Shown: positions 22,982-31,304 of the stretch, piece by piece
Layout: every line of letters starts with the position of its first letter
Numbering within the stretch: the first letter of the stretch is position 1
Assembly (NCBI GenBank): GCA_016179865.1
Contig: JACPCJ010000100.1
Span: forward strand, 1-35,056
Source of the DNA: Actinomycetota bacterium
GTDB lineage: Bacteria > Actinomycetota > Acidimicrobiia > IMCC26256 > JACPCJ01
DNA length: 35,056 nucleotides
Direction of reading: 5' to 3'
Notes under the pieces: generated by a model
Told to the model about the DNA's origin: nothing
Database searches by the model: none
What the model saw: only the letters and a program-made list of their open reading frames with translations
Made by a program: the position numbers and the translations under genes

Positions 22982-25959
22982 TCCGACGGCTTGTCGCCCA
23001 CTGGCGTCCGTCGAGCATCACGGGTGGAGCGGCGATCTTCCCCCTGCTCGTGCTCTTCGGCCTCAACCTGGTCGACGAGCTGGACCGGTCGGCCTTCCTC
23101 GTCCTCGCCCCCGACATCCGCGACCATTTCGGGCTCGACAACGAGGGGATCCTCGGGATCATCGGTCTGGTCTCGCTGTTCGTCCTCCTGATCTCGATGG
23201 TGATCGGCTACTGGGCCGACCGCCTGCCCCGCGCTCGCATCGCCACCGGCGGGGCCATGGCGTGGGGGGCGTTCTCGCTCCTCACGGCGCTCTCGCCGAC
23301 GATCGGAATCCTGCTCCTCGCCCGGGTCGGCTCCGGTCTCGGGCGGGCCGTGAACGAGCCCACCCACAACTCGCTCCTCGCCGACTACTACGCACCCGAC
23401 GTGCGCCCGAGCGTGTACGGGTTCCACCGGGCCGCCAACAGCGTGGGCCAGCCGCTCGGGGCCGCTGCGGGCGGCGTGCTGGCCTACTTCCTGGGGTGGC
23501 GGGCGCCGTTCTTCATCTTCGTCATCCCGACCGCCGTGCTGGTCGTCCTGGCGTTCCGCCTGCGGGAGCCGGTGCGGGGCGCCCACGAGCGCCGCTTGGG
23601 CGGGGCCGACGACGCGGCGGTGCTCACGGAGGAGGAACCGCCGTCGTGGGCCGAGGGGTGGCGGATGCTCTGGCAGGTGCGGACGGCCAAGCGGATCTGG
23701 GCGTCGTTCCCCTTCTTCGCCGTGCCCGTGATCGCCCTGCTGTCGCTCTACTCGCTGTACTACGAGGACGTCTTCGGCCTCAACGAGGCCCAGCGGGGGC
23801 TCCTGGGTTCCTTCACCGAACTCGCCCAGCTCGCCGGCGTGCTCCTGGGCATCCCGTTTGCCATGCGCCTCATGGCCCGGGACCCGGGAGCGGGGCTCCG
23901 GCTCACGGCCCTGTCGGGGACGGCCGCCGCAGGAGCGTTCACCGCCTTCGCGCTCGCCCCCTCCCTTCCGCTCGCCGTCCTGTTCAACGTCGTGTTCTCG
24001 GGGTTGGTCGGGCTGCTGGCGCCGGTGCTGTGGGCGTCGTTGTCGCTGGTGCTCCCCCCAAGGGCTCGTTCGATGGGGTTCTCGGCCGGGCTCCTCTTCC
24101 TCGTTCCCGGCGTGGTCCTGCTCCCGATCGTGGGCGGGCTCGCCGACGCGTGGGGCGTGCGGTCGGGGCTCATGCTCATGGTCCCGACCATGCTCGTCGG
24201 CTCCTGGATCCTGTCGTCGGCGGGGCGGCTGATGGCCGACGACGTGGCCAAGGTGCGGGCGGCCACGACCGCGCACGCCGAAGTGCTGGCGGCCCGGCGG
24301 CGGGGCGAGGTGAAGCAGCTGCTGGTGAAGGACCTCGACGTCGGGTACGACGGCGTGCAGGTGCTCTTCGGCGTCGACTTCGAAGTCGGGGAGGGCGAGA
24401 TCGTGGCGCTGCTGGGCACGAACGGAGCGGGGAAGTCAACGCTCCTGCGCGCCATTTCGGGACTCGTCGACCCGAGCGGGGGCGCCATCGTCTTCGACGG
24501 GCGTGACACCACCTTCACCCCCGCCGAGGAGATGGTGGTCCGCGGAGTGATCCAGGTGCCGGGCGGGAAGGGGATCTTTCCCGACCTCTCGGTGGCCGAG
24601 AACCTCCGGGTCGCGGGCTGGCTCTACCGCCGCGACCACCGCTACGTCGAGGAGGCGACGGCGCGGGTCCTCGGCTCGTTCCCCGAACTCCAGGACCGTC
24701 TCGGCGATCTGGCGGGAAACCTGTCGGGCGGGCAGCAGCAGATGCTGACCCTGGGCATGGCCTTCATCGCCCAGCCCCGCCTGCTCATGATCGACGAACT
24801 GTCGCTGGGGCTCGCTCCCGTCATCGTCGAGCGGCTGCTCCAGATCGTCCGGGAGATCCACGAGCGGGGGACGACCGTCATCCTCGTGGAGCAGTCGGTG
24901 AACGTCGCCCTCACCGCCGCCGACACCGCTTACTTCATGGAGAAGGGCGAGATCCGGTTCCACGGCCGCACCGCCGACCTGCTTCGCCGGCCCGACCTCC
25001 TCCGCTCCGTGTTTCTCGAGGGCGCGGCGTCCGTCGGAGGAAACGGCGCCGCCCGCCGCAACGGTGCGAGCCGGCGGTCGGACGCACCCGCCCGGAGGCG
25101 GCGCGGCTCGGCGGAGCCGATCCTGGAAGTGAACGGCCTCACGAAGAGCTTCGGTGGCATCCGGGCCGTCGGCGATGTCACCTTCTCGCTCGCCCGGGGT
25201 GAGATCCTCGGGATCATCGGGCCCAACGGCGCCGGAAAGACCACGCTCTTCGACCTCGTGTCCGGGTTCGAACGCGCCGACGGCGGCACCGTGGCGCTCG
25301 ACGGGCTCGACCTCACGCCGTTCGGACCCGACGTGCGGGCGCGCCTGGGGCTGGGCCGGTCGTTCCAGGACGCCCGCCTCTTCCCGGCCCTCACGGTTGA
25401 GGAGACCGTCGCCGTGGCTCTGGAGCGCCGAGTGGAGGTGCGCGACCCGATCGCCGCCGCCCTCAACCTGCCGGCGGTCGCCGACTCGGAAGCCGCCGTC
25501 GCCGCCCGCGTTGACGAGCTGATCGAGCTCATGAGGCTCGAGGCGTTTCGCGAGAAGTTCGTCTCGGAGCTGTCGACCGGCAGCCGCCGGATCGTTGACC
25601 TCGCCTGCGTGCTCGCCCACGAACCGGACGTGATCCTCTTCGACGAGCCGTCGTCGGGGATCGCCCAGCGGGAGACCGAGGCGCTCGGGCCGCTGCTGCG
25701 GCGGGTGCGCGACGAGACGGGTGCGTCCCTCGTCGTCATCGAGCACGACATGCCCCTCGTCACGACCATCGCCGACGAGATCCTCGCCCTGGATCTCGGA
25801 TCGGTCGTCGTCCGGGACACCCCGCAGGCCGTCGTGCGCCACCCGCAGGTGGTGGCGTCGTACCTCGGGACCAGCGAGGAACTCGTGGCTCGCTCGGGAG
25901 CCGTGGCCACCAAGAAGCGATCGAGCCGTTCGAGGGGGAGAGGAGGCGCGGCGAAGTGA
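22978..25959 (+). CDS. MFS transporter - LivF ATPase - LivG ATPase fusion
   Basis: 993-aa three-part protein in one continuous frame. Residues 1 to about 425: a major facilitator superfamily carrier of about 12 hydrophobic segments with the loop 2-3 signature GYWADRLPRAR. About 440-680: a LivF-type ABC ATPase (Walker A GTNGAGKST at about 480, signature LSGGQQQ at about 583, Walker B LLMIDELSLGLAP, EQSVN H-loop region). About 700-965: a LivG-type ATPase (Walker A GPNGAGKTT at about 747, signature LSTGSRR, Walker B VILFDEPSSGIAQ, H-loop IEHDM). Both ATPases have complete motifs. A basic linker (RRNGASRRSDAPARRRRG) joins LivF to LivG. Coupled by GTGA overlaps to the genes on both sides. The MFS part is unusual in such systems. 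Confidence 0.92.
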   Translation: MIRRLVAHWRPSSITGGAAIFPLLVLFGLNLVDELDRSAFLVLAPDIRDHFGLDNEGILGIIGLVSLFVLLISMVIGYWADRLPRARIATGGAMAWGAFSLLTALSPTIGILLLARVGSGLGRAVNEPTHNSLLADYYAPDVRPSVYGFHRAANSVGQPLGAAAGGVLAYFLGWRAPFFIFVIPTAVLVVLAFRLREPVRGAHERRLGGADDAAVLTEEEPPSWAEGWRMLWQVRTAKRIWASFPFFAVPVIALLSLYSLYYEDVFGLNEAQRGLLGSFTELAQLAGVLLGIPFAMRLMARDPGAGLRLTALSGTAAAGAFTAFALAPSLPLAVLFNVVFSGLVGLLAPVLWASLSLVLPPRARSMGFSAGLLFLVPGVVLLPIVGGLADAWGVRSGLMLMVPTMLVGSWILSSAGRLMADDVAKVRAATTAHAEVLAARRRGEVKQLLVKDLDVGYDGVQVLFGVDFEVGEGEIVALLGTNGAGKSTLLRAISGLVDPSGGAIVFDGRDTTFTPAEEMVVRGVIQVPGGKGIFPDLSVAENLRVAGWLYRRDHRYVEEATARVLGSFPELQDRLGDLAGNLSGGQQQMLTLGMAFIAQPRLLMIDELSLGLAPVIVERLLQIVREIHERGTTVILVEQSVNVALTAADTAYFMEKGEIRFHGRTADLLRRPDLLRSVFLEGAASVGGNGAARRNGASRRSDAPARRRRGSAEPILEVNGLTKSFGGIRAVGDVTFSLARGEILGIIGPNGAGKTTLFDLVSGFERADGGTVALDGLDLTPFGPDVRARLGLGRSFQDARLFPALTVEETVAVALERRVEVRDPIAAALNLPAVADSEAAVAARVDELIELMRLEAFREKFVSELSTGSRRIVDLACVLAHEPDVILFDEPSSGIAQRETEALGPLLRRVRDETGASLVVIEHDMPLVTTIADEILALDLGSVVVRDTPQAVVRHPQVVASYLGTSEELVARSGAVATKKRSSRSRGRGGAAK

Positions 25960-27797
25960 ATGGACGATGGCGCGACCTGACCGTCGGTGATCTGGTCGAC
26001 GGGGTGAAGCGATACCAGCCGTTCCTGCTCGCGGTGCTGGCCGTCGCGCTCGTGGCCGTGGTGCTCCCCGGGCGACCCGACCGCGGCAGCGAAACGGCGG
26101 CGGCGTCGGGCCCGGTCGACTTTGGGGGCGCGGCCGGCGGGGTGTCCTCGGACGGCGTCGACGGCGGGACGGCCGCCTCGGCGGACGCCGAAGGGTCGGG
26201 CGGGGGACGACGGCAGGCGACGACGGGGACCACGGCCGATCGGAGCCAGACGGGCCAGGGGGCCTTCGGCGGTACCGGCGGAGGCTCGGGAGGGGACGGC
26301 GGCGGAAGTTCGTTCGTGCCGGGGGCGAACTGCGACACGAGCACGGGCCGGATCGCAATCCCGAGCGTCTACGCGCCACCGTGCGCGCCGAAGTTCGACG
26401 GCGACAACGGCGGCGCCACGGGGCCCGGCGTCACCGGCGACACCATCAAGATCGCTGCCTACATCGGGGCCCTCGATCCCCAGACCGGGGCCATCCTCCG
26501 GGCCGCCGGAGCGGAGGACGACGCCGACGACGTATGGCAGATGTACCTCGACTACGCCGACTACTTCAACGCCCACTACGAGACGTACGGCCGAAAGATC
26601 GAGATGGTGCGCATCGACGGCGGGCAGCCGGCCGACGAGACGGCGGCCAAGGCGAACGCCGAGGAGGTGAAGGACGCCGGCGCCTTCCTCTCGCTCGACG
26701 GCCCCACCGACACCAACGTCTACATGCGGGAGCTGGCGTCCGCCGGAATCATCTGCGTCTGCACCCAGAGCCAGCCCGTCGAGGCGTACCTCAACAACGC
26801 GCCGTACGTGTGGTCGAACCTGATGTCGTCGACCCAGCTCTACGTGCACCGGGCCGAGTACGTCGGGAAGCGCCTATGGGGCCAGCCGGCGAAGTGGGCG
26901 GGCCAGGCCGACTTCAAGGTCCAGACGCGGACCTTCGGCCTCGTGTACTTCGACACCCCCGAGGGTTCCTATAAGGCGGGGGCGGACTTCTTCGTGGAGG
27001 AGCTGAAGCAGTACGGGGCTTCCCTCAAGATGCCGCCCTACGCCGTCACCGGCGCACACGTCGACACCGCCGGCGCCCAGAAAGAGGCGCAGACGGTGTC
27101 GCAGAAGCTGAAGGACGAAGGGATCACCACCGTCCTCTTTGCCGGCGACCCGCTGTACCCCATCTTCCTCACCCAAGAAGCCACCCAGGACCTCTACTTC
27201 CCCGAGTGGATCGTGACCGGGTCGGTGCTCACCGACACCACTCTGTTCGGCTCGCTCTACGACCAGAACCAGTGGGAGCACGCCTTCGGCCTGTCAGCCC
27301 TCGCCGCCCGCACGAGCGAGGAGCTGAGCGAGGCGTACCGGGTGCACGAGTGGCACCACGGGACGGCGCCGGTCGCCAACACCTACGCCATCCGTTACGC
27401 GCCCTTCTGGATCGCCGCCACCGGCATCCACATGGCCGGCGAGCGGCTCACGGTCGAAACCTTCCGGGACGGGCTGTTCGCCTACCCGCGGACGGGCGAC
27501 GGGCCGGTGCACCCCAGCACCTCGTTTGGGAAGGGCCTGTGGCGGTGGGACGACTACCTCCGCCTCGACGACACGGCCGAGCTGTGGTGGGACCGGACGG
27601 CGCCGGGGCAGAGCGAGGTCGGGTCGCCGGTCGCCGGGCAGTACCGGTACGTCGACGGCGGGAAGCGGTACCGGGCTGGTCAGTGGCCCGCCTCCGAGCC
27701 GAACGTCTTCAACGAGGCCGGGACCGTCACCGTGTACGAGTCGCGGGCCTCGGTGCCCGACCCGTGGCCCGAGTACGGGCACGAGGGCCATTCGTGA
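25956..27797 (+). CDS. Membrane-anchored substrate-binding protein of the HAAT transporter (LivK-like)
   Basis: 613-aa extracytoplasmic binding protein. The N-terminus is a membrane anchor (residues about 21-38, QPFLLAVLAVALVAVVLPGR) preceded by LTVGDLVDGVKRY, not a cleavable or lipobox signal. A Gly/Ser-rich linker (about 45-120) follows, and then a Cys pair (C126, C143) that probably forms a disulfide. From about 160 comes a type I periplasmic-binding fold of the Peripla_BP_6 family (VTGDTIKIAAYIGALDPQ ... RELASAGIICVC ... GITTVLFAGDPLYPIFLTQEA). It should deliver ligand to the fused permease encoded upstream. Starts at GTG 25956 (GTGA overlap), and ends in a GTGA overlap with the next gene. 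Confidence 0.9.
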   Translation: MNGRWRDLTVGDLVDGVKRYQPFLLAVLAVALVAVVLPGRPDRGSETAAASGPVDFGGAAGGVSSDGVDGGTAASADAEGSGGGRRQATTGTTADRSQTGQGAFGGTGGGSGGDGGGSSFVPGANCDTSTGRIAIPSVYAPPCAPKFDGDNGGATGPGVTGDTIKIAAYIGALDPQTGAILRAAGAEDDADDVWQMYLDYADYFNAHYETYGRKIEMVRIDGGQPADETAAKANAEEVKDAGAFLSLDGPTDTNVYMRELASAGIICVCTQSQPVEAYLNNAPYVWSNLMSSTQLYVHRAEYVGKRLWGQPAKWAGQADFKVQTRTFGLVYFDTPEGSYKAGADFFVEELKQYGASLKMPPYAVTGAHVDTAGAQKEAQTVSQKLKDEGITTVLFAGDPLYPIFLTQEATQDLYFPEWIVTGSVLTDTTLFGSLYDQNQWEHAFGLSALAARTSEELSEAYRVHEWHHGTAPVANTYAIRYAPFWIAATGIHMAGERLTVETFRDGLFAYPRTGDGPVHPSTSFGKGLWRWDDYLRLDDTAELWWDRTAPGQSEVGSPVAGQYRYVDGGKRYRAGQWPASEPNVFNEAGTVTVYESRASVPDPWPEYGHEGHS

Positions 27798-28741
27798 ACA
27801 CGCGGGGTAGCCCTCCGCGTGCCGCCGTGCAGTGGTCGTCTGTCCGGGCCCTCACGCTCGGCGAACTGGTGGAGGGGGTTCGGCGCCACTGGGGGTACGC
27901 GGCGGTGGTCATCGGCGTGACGGTGATCGCGATCTTCTTCCCGGGCCGGCTCCCGGTGTCTCGGTTGCTCGCGCCGCTCGGTGGGGCGGTCGGTGGGGCC
28001 ACGGCGGTGGGCGGCGCACCCCCGCCCGGGGCGTTCCCGATCGGAGTGGGGCTTCCCGAAGTGTCGGTCGCCGGGGCGGGTGGGGGCGGGCTTGCGGCAC
28101 CCTCTCGGCCGACCCCGGAGGGCGCTGCGGTCGCCGTCCTCGGCGACTCGGCCGGTCCGCAACAGCCGTCGCCGCCGACCGCGCCCCCGGGCACCCCGGC
28201 CTGCGCCGCCGACGAGCAGCTCCCGGCGGAGGTCGTGGGGCCGGGTCTCGATCAGGCTGCCGCCGCCCAGGCCGCGCTGGAGGGAGCCTTCGGCGCCCGC
28301 GCACCCGTTGACCTGGTGGCCACGTTCCGGGATCAGCTTTGCGGGGCGGGCGCGGGAGCGGCGACCGGGGATCTGCTCGTCCTCGCCGGGATGGTTCCCC
28401 GGGATGACGCGGGCCTGCTGGCCGCCCTTGAGCCCGCGATCCGCCCGTCGTGCGACGTGGTGGAACTCCTGGCGGGGCTCGAGCGAGGACTCGCCGGCCG
28501 GGTGTCGAGCGCGACGTCGGCGGCGGTCTCGTTGTGTGCCGCTGCGCGGTCGGCCCCCACTCGGGCGAGCCCTCCCGGCGTCGGGGGCTCAGGTGCCGGG
28601 ACCGTCGAGGTAGACGAGCTCGCCCCCGGTCCGGGGCTCGAGATCCCGCGCTACCTCCAGGAGGCGTTCGGGTGGGACGGTCCCGTAGATCCGGACGTAC
28701 CGGCCACCGTCCCGCTGCGCCCGGATCTCGGACGCCCGTAA
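27794..28741 (+). CDS. Hypothetical membrane-anchored protein, last gene of the transporter operon
   Basis: 315-aa protein of unknown function. Residues 20-52 align without gaps to the anchor of the preceding binding protein (14 of 33 identical by hand count: L-T-x-G-x-L-V-x-G-V-x-R ... P-G-R). After the anchor comes a Gly/Pro/Ala-rich linker and a small helical domain with four Cys (TPACAADE, RDQLCGAG, RPSCDVVELL, AVSLCAAA) that could form disulfides outside the cell. The frame stays open to 28741, overlapping the convergent gene by 153 bp; the last about 50 residues look non-native, so the true end may be earlier if there is a frameshift. GTG start at 27794 by GTGA overlap. Likely an accessory part of the transporter. 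Confidence 0.72.
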   Translation: MNTRGSPPRAAVQWSSVRALTLGELVEGVRRHWGYAAVVIGVTVIAIFFPGRLPVSRLLAPLGGAVGGATAVGGAPPPGAFPIGVGLPEVSVAGAGGGGLAAPSRPTPEGAAVAVLGDSAGPQQPSPPTAPPGTPACAADEQLPAEVVGPGLDQAAAAQAALEGAFGARAPVDLVATFRDQLCGAGAGAATGDLLVLAGMVPRDDAGLLAALEPAIRPSCDVVELLAGLERGLAGRVSSATSAAVSLCAAARSAPTRASPPGVGGSGAGTVEVDELAPGPGLEIPRYLQEAFGWDGPVDPDVPATVPLRPDLGRP

Positions 28742-29770
28742 CCCGAGGACCACCTCCGCCGGGCCCAGCGGCCCGGCGTCGACGATCTCTGCGTCGGGCT
28801 CGGGCTCGAAGGGTTCGACCCCACCCAGGGTGCCGCCCTGGTCGACGGCGACGAAGTCGGGGCCGCTCTCCCAGACGTCGATCACTCCGGCGACGCGCTG
28901 CGACCGCAGGAGGGGGTCGGCGAACTCGCGGGCCTGGGGTGGGACGACGGCGTAGCGCCCGCGGTGGCGGAACCCGGCTGGGGCGCCGCCCGTCAGCTCG
29001 AAGAACTCGTCCCCAGGTGGACGGGTGGTGGGTTCGACCTCGCGCACCGACCCGCCCCCCTGGTCGACCGGCGGAGGGTCGGCGTCGGGAAGGGCGAAGG
29101 CGTTCGTGGGCACGGCGGGATCCACATCCAGCTCGACGGCCAAGCGGCGCCGGAGGATGCGATCGCCGTCGACCACCTCGACCTCCTCGAGGACGAAACC
29201 CCACCGGTCGACGCAAACGTCGACGTACTCTCCGGCCGGGGTTCCGGCAGGGGTGAGCGCCCCACCGCCGATCGGTCCGCCGAGCCGGTAGACCTGGCAC
29301 TCGCGGTCCAGCCTGGTGAGCCGACGGCGCTCACGCAGTTCGACCAGGCCCCGGGTTCGCGCCCGCTCCAGGGCTGCCAACGGGCGGACGTCCGCCACTG
29401 CGGGGTTGGCAGGGATGTTCAGGACCACGGGGCTCGCAGAGGCGGACTCCACCCCGAGCGCACCGAAGACGGAGACCGTCGTCGTGGCCGCGGTGTGATC
29501 CCCAGGTGGAGCATCGGGCCGCTCTTCGACCCGGCCGTCGAAGGGACGTCGGACGATCGCCTCCTCGGTGCGGAGCACGAGTTCTCCTCCGGCGCGGTTC
29601 TCGATGCGGTAGACGATCCGGTACGCGGTGGGACCCGTCGCGCCCGGATCGAGGGGTGCGCCGCGTGAGCGGACGAGTTCGGAGCCCTCCCGCATGTCGA
29701 GCTCGGGGTCGTCGCGGACGGTCCGAACGATGACGGTGGTGACCGCGACGAGGGCGATCAGCACGAGCAA
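28589..29770 (-). CDS. Membrane-anchored LolA/RseB-like extracytoplasmic protein
   Basis: 393-aa protein from a TTG at 29770. It begins inside a hydrophobic anchor (LVLIALVAVTTVIVRTV) and continues as an extracytoplasmic beta-rich protein. The segments 'TAYRIVYRIENRAGGELVLRT', 'CQVYRLGG' and 'YVDVCVDRWGFVLEEVEVVD' recall LolA/RseB/DUF2092-type lipid-binding folds, with a likely Cys-Cys bridge; this is weak. The basic helix that would normally precede such an anchor (LPRWLGQALRRLRVV) lies upstream in the same frame, just after the TAG of the previous gene, but has no standard start codon. So the start is uncertain: TTG 29770, a rare codon, or stop read-through. Function unknown. Confidence 0.68.
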   Translation of the reverse strand: MLVLIALVAVTTVIVRTVRDDPELDMREGSELVRSRGAPLDPGATGPTAYRIVYRIENRAGGELVLRTEEAIVRRPFDGRVEERPDAPPGDHTAATTTVSVFGALGVESASASPVVLNIPANPAVADVRPLAALERARTRGLVELRERRRLTRLDRECQVYRLGGPIGGGALTPAGTPAGEYVDVCVDRWGFVLEEVEVVDGDRILRRRLAVELDVDPAVPTNAFALPDADPPPVDQGGGSVREVEPTTRPPGDEFFELTGGAPAGFRHRGRYAVVPPQAREFADPLLRSQRVAGVIDVWESGPDFVAVDQGGTLGGVEPFEPEPDAEIVDAGPLGPAEVVLGLRASEIRAQRDGGRYVRIYGTVPPERLLEVARDLEPRTGGELVYLDGPGT

Positions 29771-29845
29771 CGTGACGACCCGGAGCCGGCGAAGCGCCTG
29801 CCCCAGCCAGCGCGGGAGACCCAGCAGCCAGTCGATGGCGCGGTC

Positions 29846-30217
29846 CTAGCGGAACCAGATCTTCTGGTATTCGCGGCTGTGGGGGTGGAGGAGCAGGGCG
29901 ACGAGGGCGACGTCGAACATCACCGAGAGCAGCAACCCCAGGTCTGCGAAGACGGCTCCGACGCCGCCGGCGATCAGGACGGGTAGCGCCAGGTTGACGA
30001 TGGCGGCTCCGACGCCGGTCTGGTAGCCCCACTTCTGCTCGTTGGCGATCCCGTAGCCGCCGGCGGCGAGGCCGCCGGTGAGGAGCAGCCCGACGGGAAA
30101 CCGAAAGAACACACCGCCGAACAGCACGAGGAAGGCGGCGTTGATGTAGAGCAGCATCACGCCCATTTGGAGCGTCTGCGGCTGGCTCTGGTTGAACCAC
30201 TTCCCGGGTTCGTTCAC
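29846..30217 (-). CDS. Small four-helix integral membrane protein
   Basis: 123-aa hydrophobic protein starting at GTG 30217 (MNEPGKWFNQSQPQTLQM). Four membrane segments are visible: GVMLLYINAAFLVLFGGVFF, FPVGLLLTGGLAAGGYGIA, GVGAAIVNLALPVLIAGGVG and LLLSVMFDVALVALLL. It ends with a short basic tail (HSREYQKIWFR). Family not recognised, although many actinobacteria have similar small membrane proteins. Its TAG stop is in the same frame as the next gene (28589-29770) with no other stop between them, so the pair may be a split or read-through gene. Transcribed with it and downstream of rlmN/mshD on the other side of a 61-bp gap. Confidence 0.78.
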   Translation of the reverse strand: MNEPGKWFNQSQPQTLQMGVMLLYINAAFLVLFGGVFFRFPVGLLLTGGLAAGGYGIANEQKWGYQTGVGAAIVNLALPVLIAGGVGAVFADLGLLLSVMFDVALVALLLHPHSREYQKIWFR

Positions 30218-30278
30218 CTGTCTCCGCTCTTGGCCGTTGGCCGGGCCGACCGGCCCCGCTCACTTCGTTCGCTCGGGG

Positions 30279-31304
30279 TCATTGTCGCGCCCGCGCCCGG
30301 AGCTGGCCGCAAGCGGCGTCGATCTCGATGCCCCGGTTCTTCCGAATCGTCACGGTCACCCCGGGTCGCTCGAGGACGGCCGCAAAGCCGGCGAGGGCGT
30401 GCTGCCCGCTGGCACTGGCGTCGAGTCCGGCGGTGGGGTTGTAGGGGATGAGGTTGACGTGGGCGGGACGCCCGTAGGCGGGGCCGGTCAGGAGCCGCCC
30501 GAGGGCATCGGCGTGGGCGGTGGTGTCGTTGACGCCCGCCAGCATCACGTACTCGAAGGTCACCCGCCGCCCCTTCACCGCGAGGTAGCCGCGGGCGGCG
30601 TCGAGCACGTCCGCCAGGGGGTACCGGCGGTTGAGGGGCACCAATTCCGAGCGCACATCGTCGTCGGGGGCGTGGAGGGAAACGGCCAGAGTGACTGGGA
30701 GGCGGAAGCTGGCCATCCGGCGCATGGCGGGCGCGACGCCGACCGTCGACACCGTGATCTGCCGGGCCGAGATGCCGAGGTCGTCGTGGATGCGCTCGAC
30801 GGCGGCGAAGACGGGCTCCTCGTTGGCCAGCGGTTCGCCCATTCCCATGAAGACGACGTTGCCGACGCGCTGATCTGGGCGCTCCCACTGGGCTCGCACG
30901 ACCTGCTCGACGATTTCGCCTACGTCGAGGTGGCGCTCGAAACCAGCCTGTCCGGTGGCGCAGAACGTGCACGCCATGGCGCAACCGGCCTGCGACGAGA
31001 CGCAGACCGTGGCCCGGTCGGGGTAGCGCATGAGCACCGTCTCGACCTGAGCGCCGTCGCCGCCCGTCCACAGCCACTTGCTGGTCATGCCGGCGTCGCC
31101 CGTCTGGTGCGCCTGCTCGGTCAGTGCCAGCGGGAGGGCGTCGTCGAGGCGGGCCCGCAGCTCCTTCGGGAGGTTCGTGATCGCTTCGAGGGGGAGGCGT
31201 TGCCCGTAGAGCCCCTCCCACACCTGGTCGGCCCGGTACCGGGGCTCGCCCCAGCCGGCGAGCAGCTGGGTCAGGTCGGGGCGAGAGACCCCGTAGCGAT
31301 TCAT
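30279..31304 (-). CDS. rlmN: Dual-specificity RNA methyltransferase RlmN
   Basis: 341-aa radical-SAM enzyme that puts a methyl group on C2 of adenine 2503 in 23S rRNA and A37 of some tRNAs. The iron-sulfur motif is C108-x3-C112-x2-C115 (GCAMACTFCATGQAGF). The second catalytic Cys, which carries the methyl during the reaction, is C332 near the C-terminus (IDAACGQLR). Conserved GNVVFMGMGEPLAN and the VSLHAPDD segment are present. Start ATG 31304, sharing one base with the stop of mshD (TGATG), so translation is coupled. The Arg-rich extension of the frame upstream of this start is antisense to mshD and not coding. Housekeeping gene, full length. Confidence 0.96.
   Translation of the reverse strand: MNRYGVSRPDLTQLLAGWGEPRYRADQVWEGLYGQRLPLEAITNLPKELRARLDDALPLALTEQAHQTGDAGMTSKWLWTGGDGAQVETVLMRYPDRATVCVSSQAGCAMACTFCATGQAGFERHLDVGEIVEQVVRAQWERPDQRVGNVVFMGMGEPLANEEPVFAAVERIHDDLGISARQITVSTVGVAPAMRRMASFRLPVTLAVSLHAPDDDVRSELVPLNRRYPLADVLDAARGYLAVKGRRVTFEYVMLAGVNDTTAHADALGRLLTGPAYGRPAHVNLIPYNPTAGLDASASGQHALAGFAAVLERPGVTVTIRKNRGIEIDAACGQLRARARQ

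Noticed and set aside
27206-27793. Extra N-terminal part of the last operon gene
   Set aside because: It overlaps the binding protein in another frame; the GTGA junction at 27794 gives the natural start, and the anchor motif follows it.
30258-30285. CCCCG/CGGGG stem between rlmN and the small membrane gene
   Set aside because: Only 5 bp with a long loop and a common GC-rich motif; the genes on both sides read in the same direction and could be one transcript.
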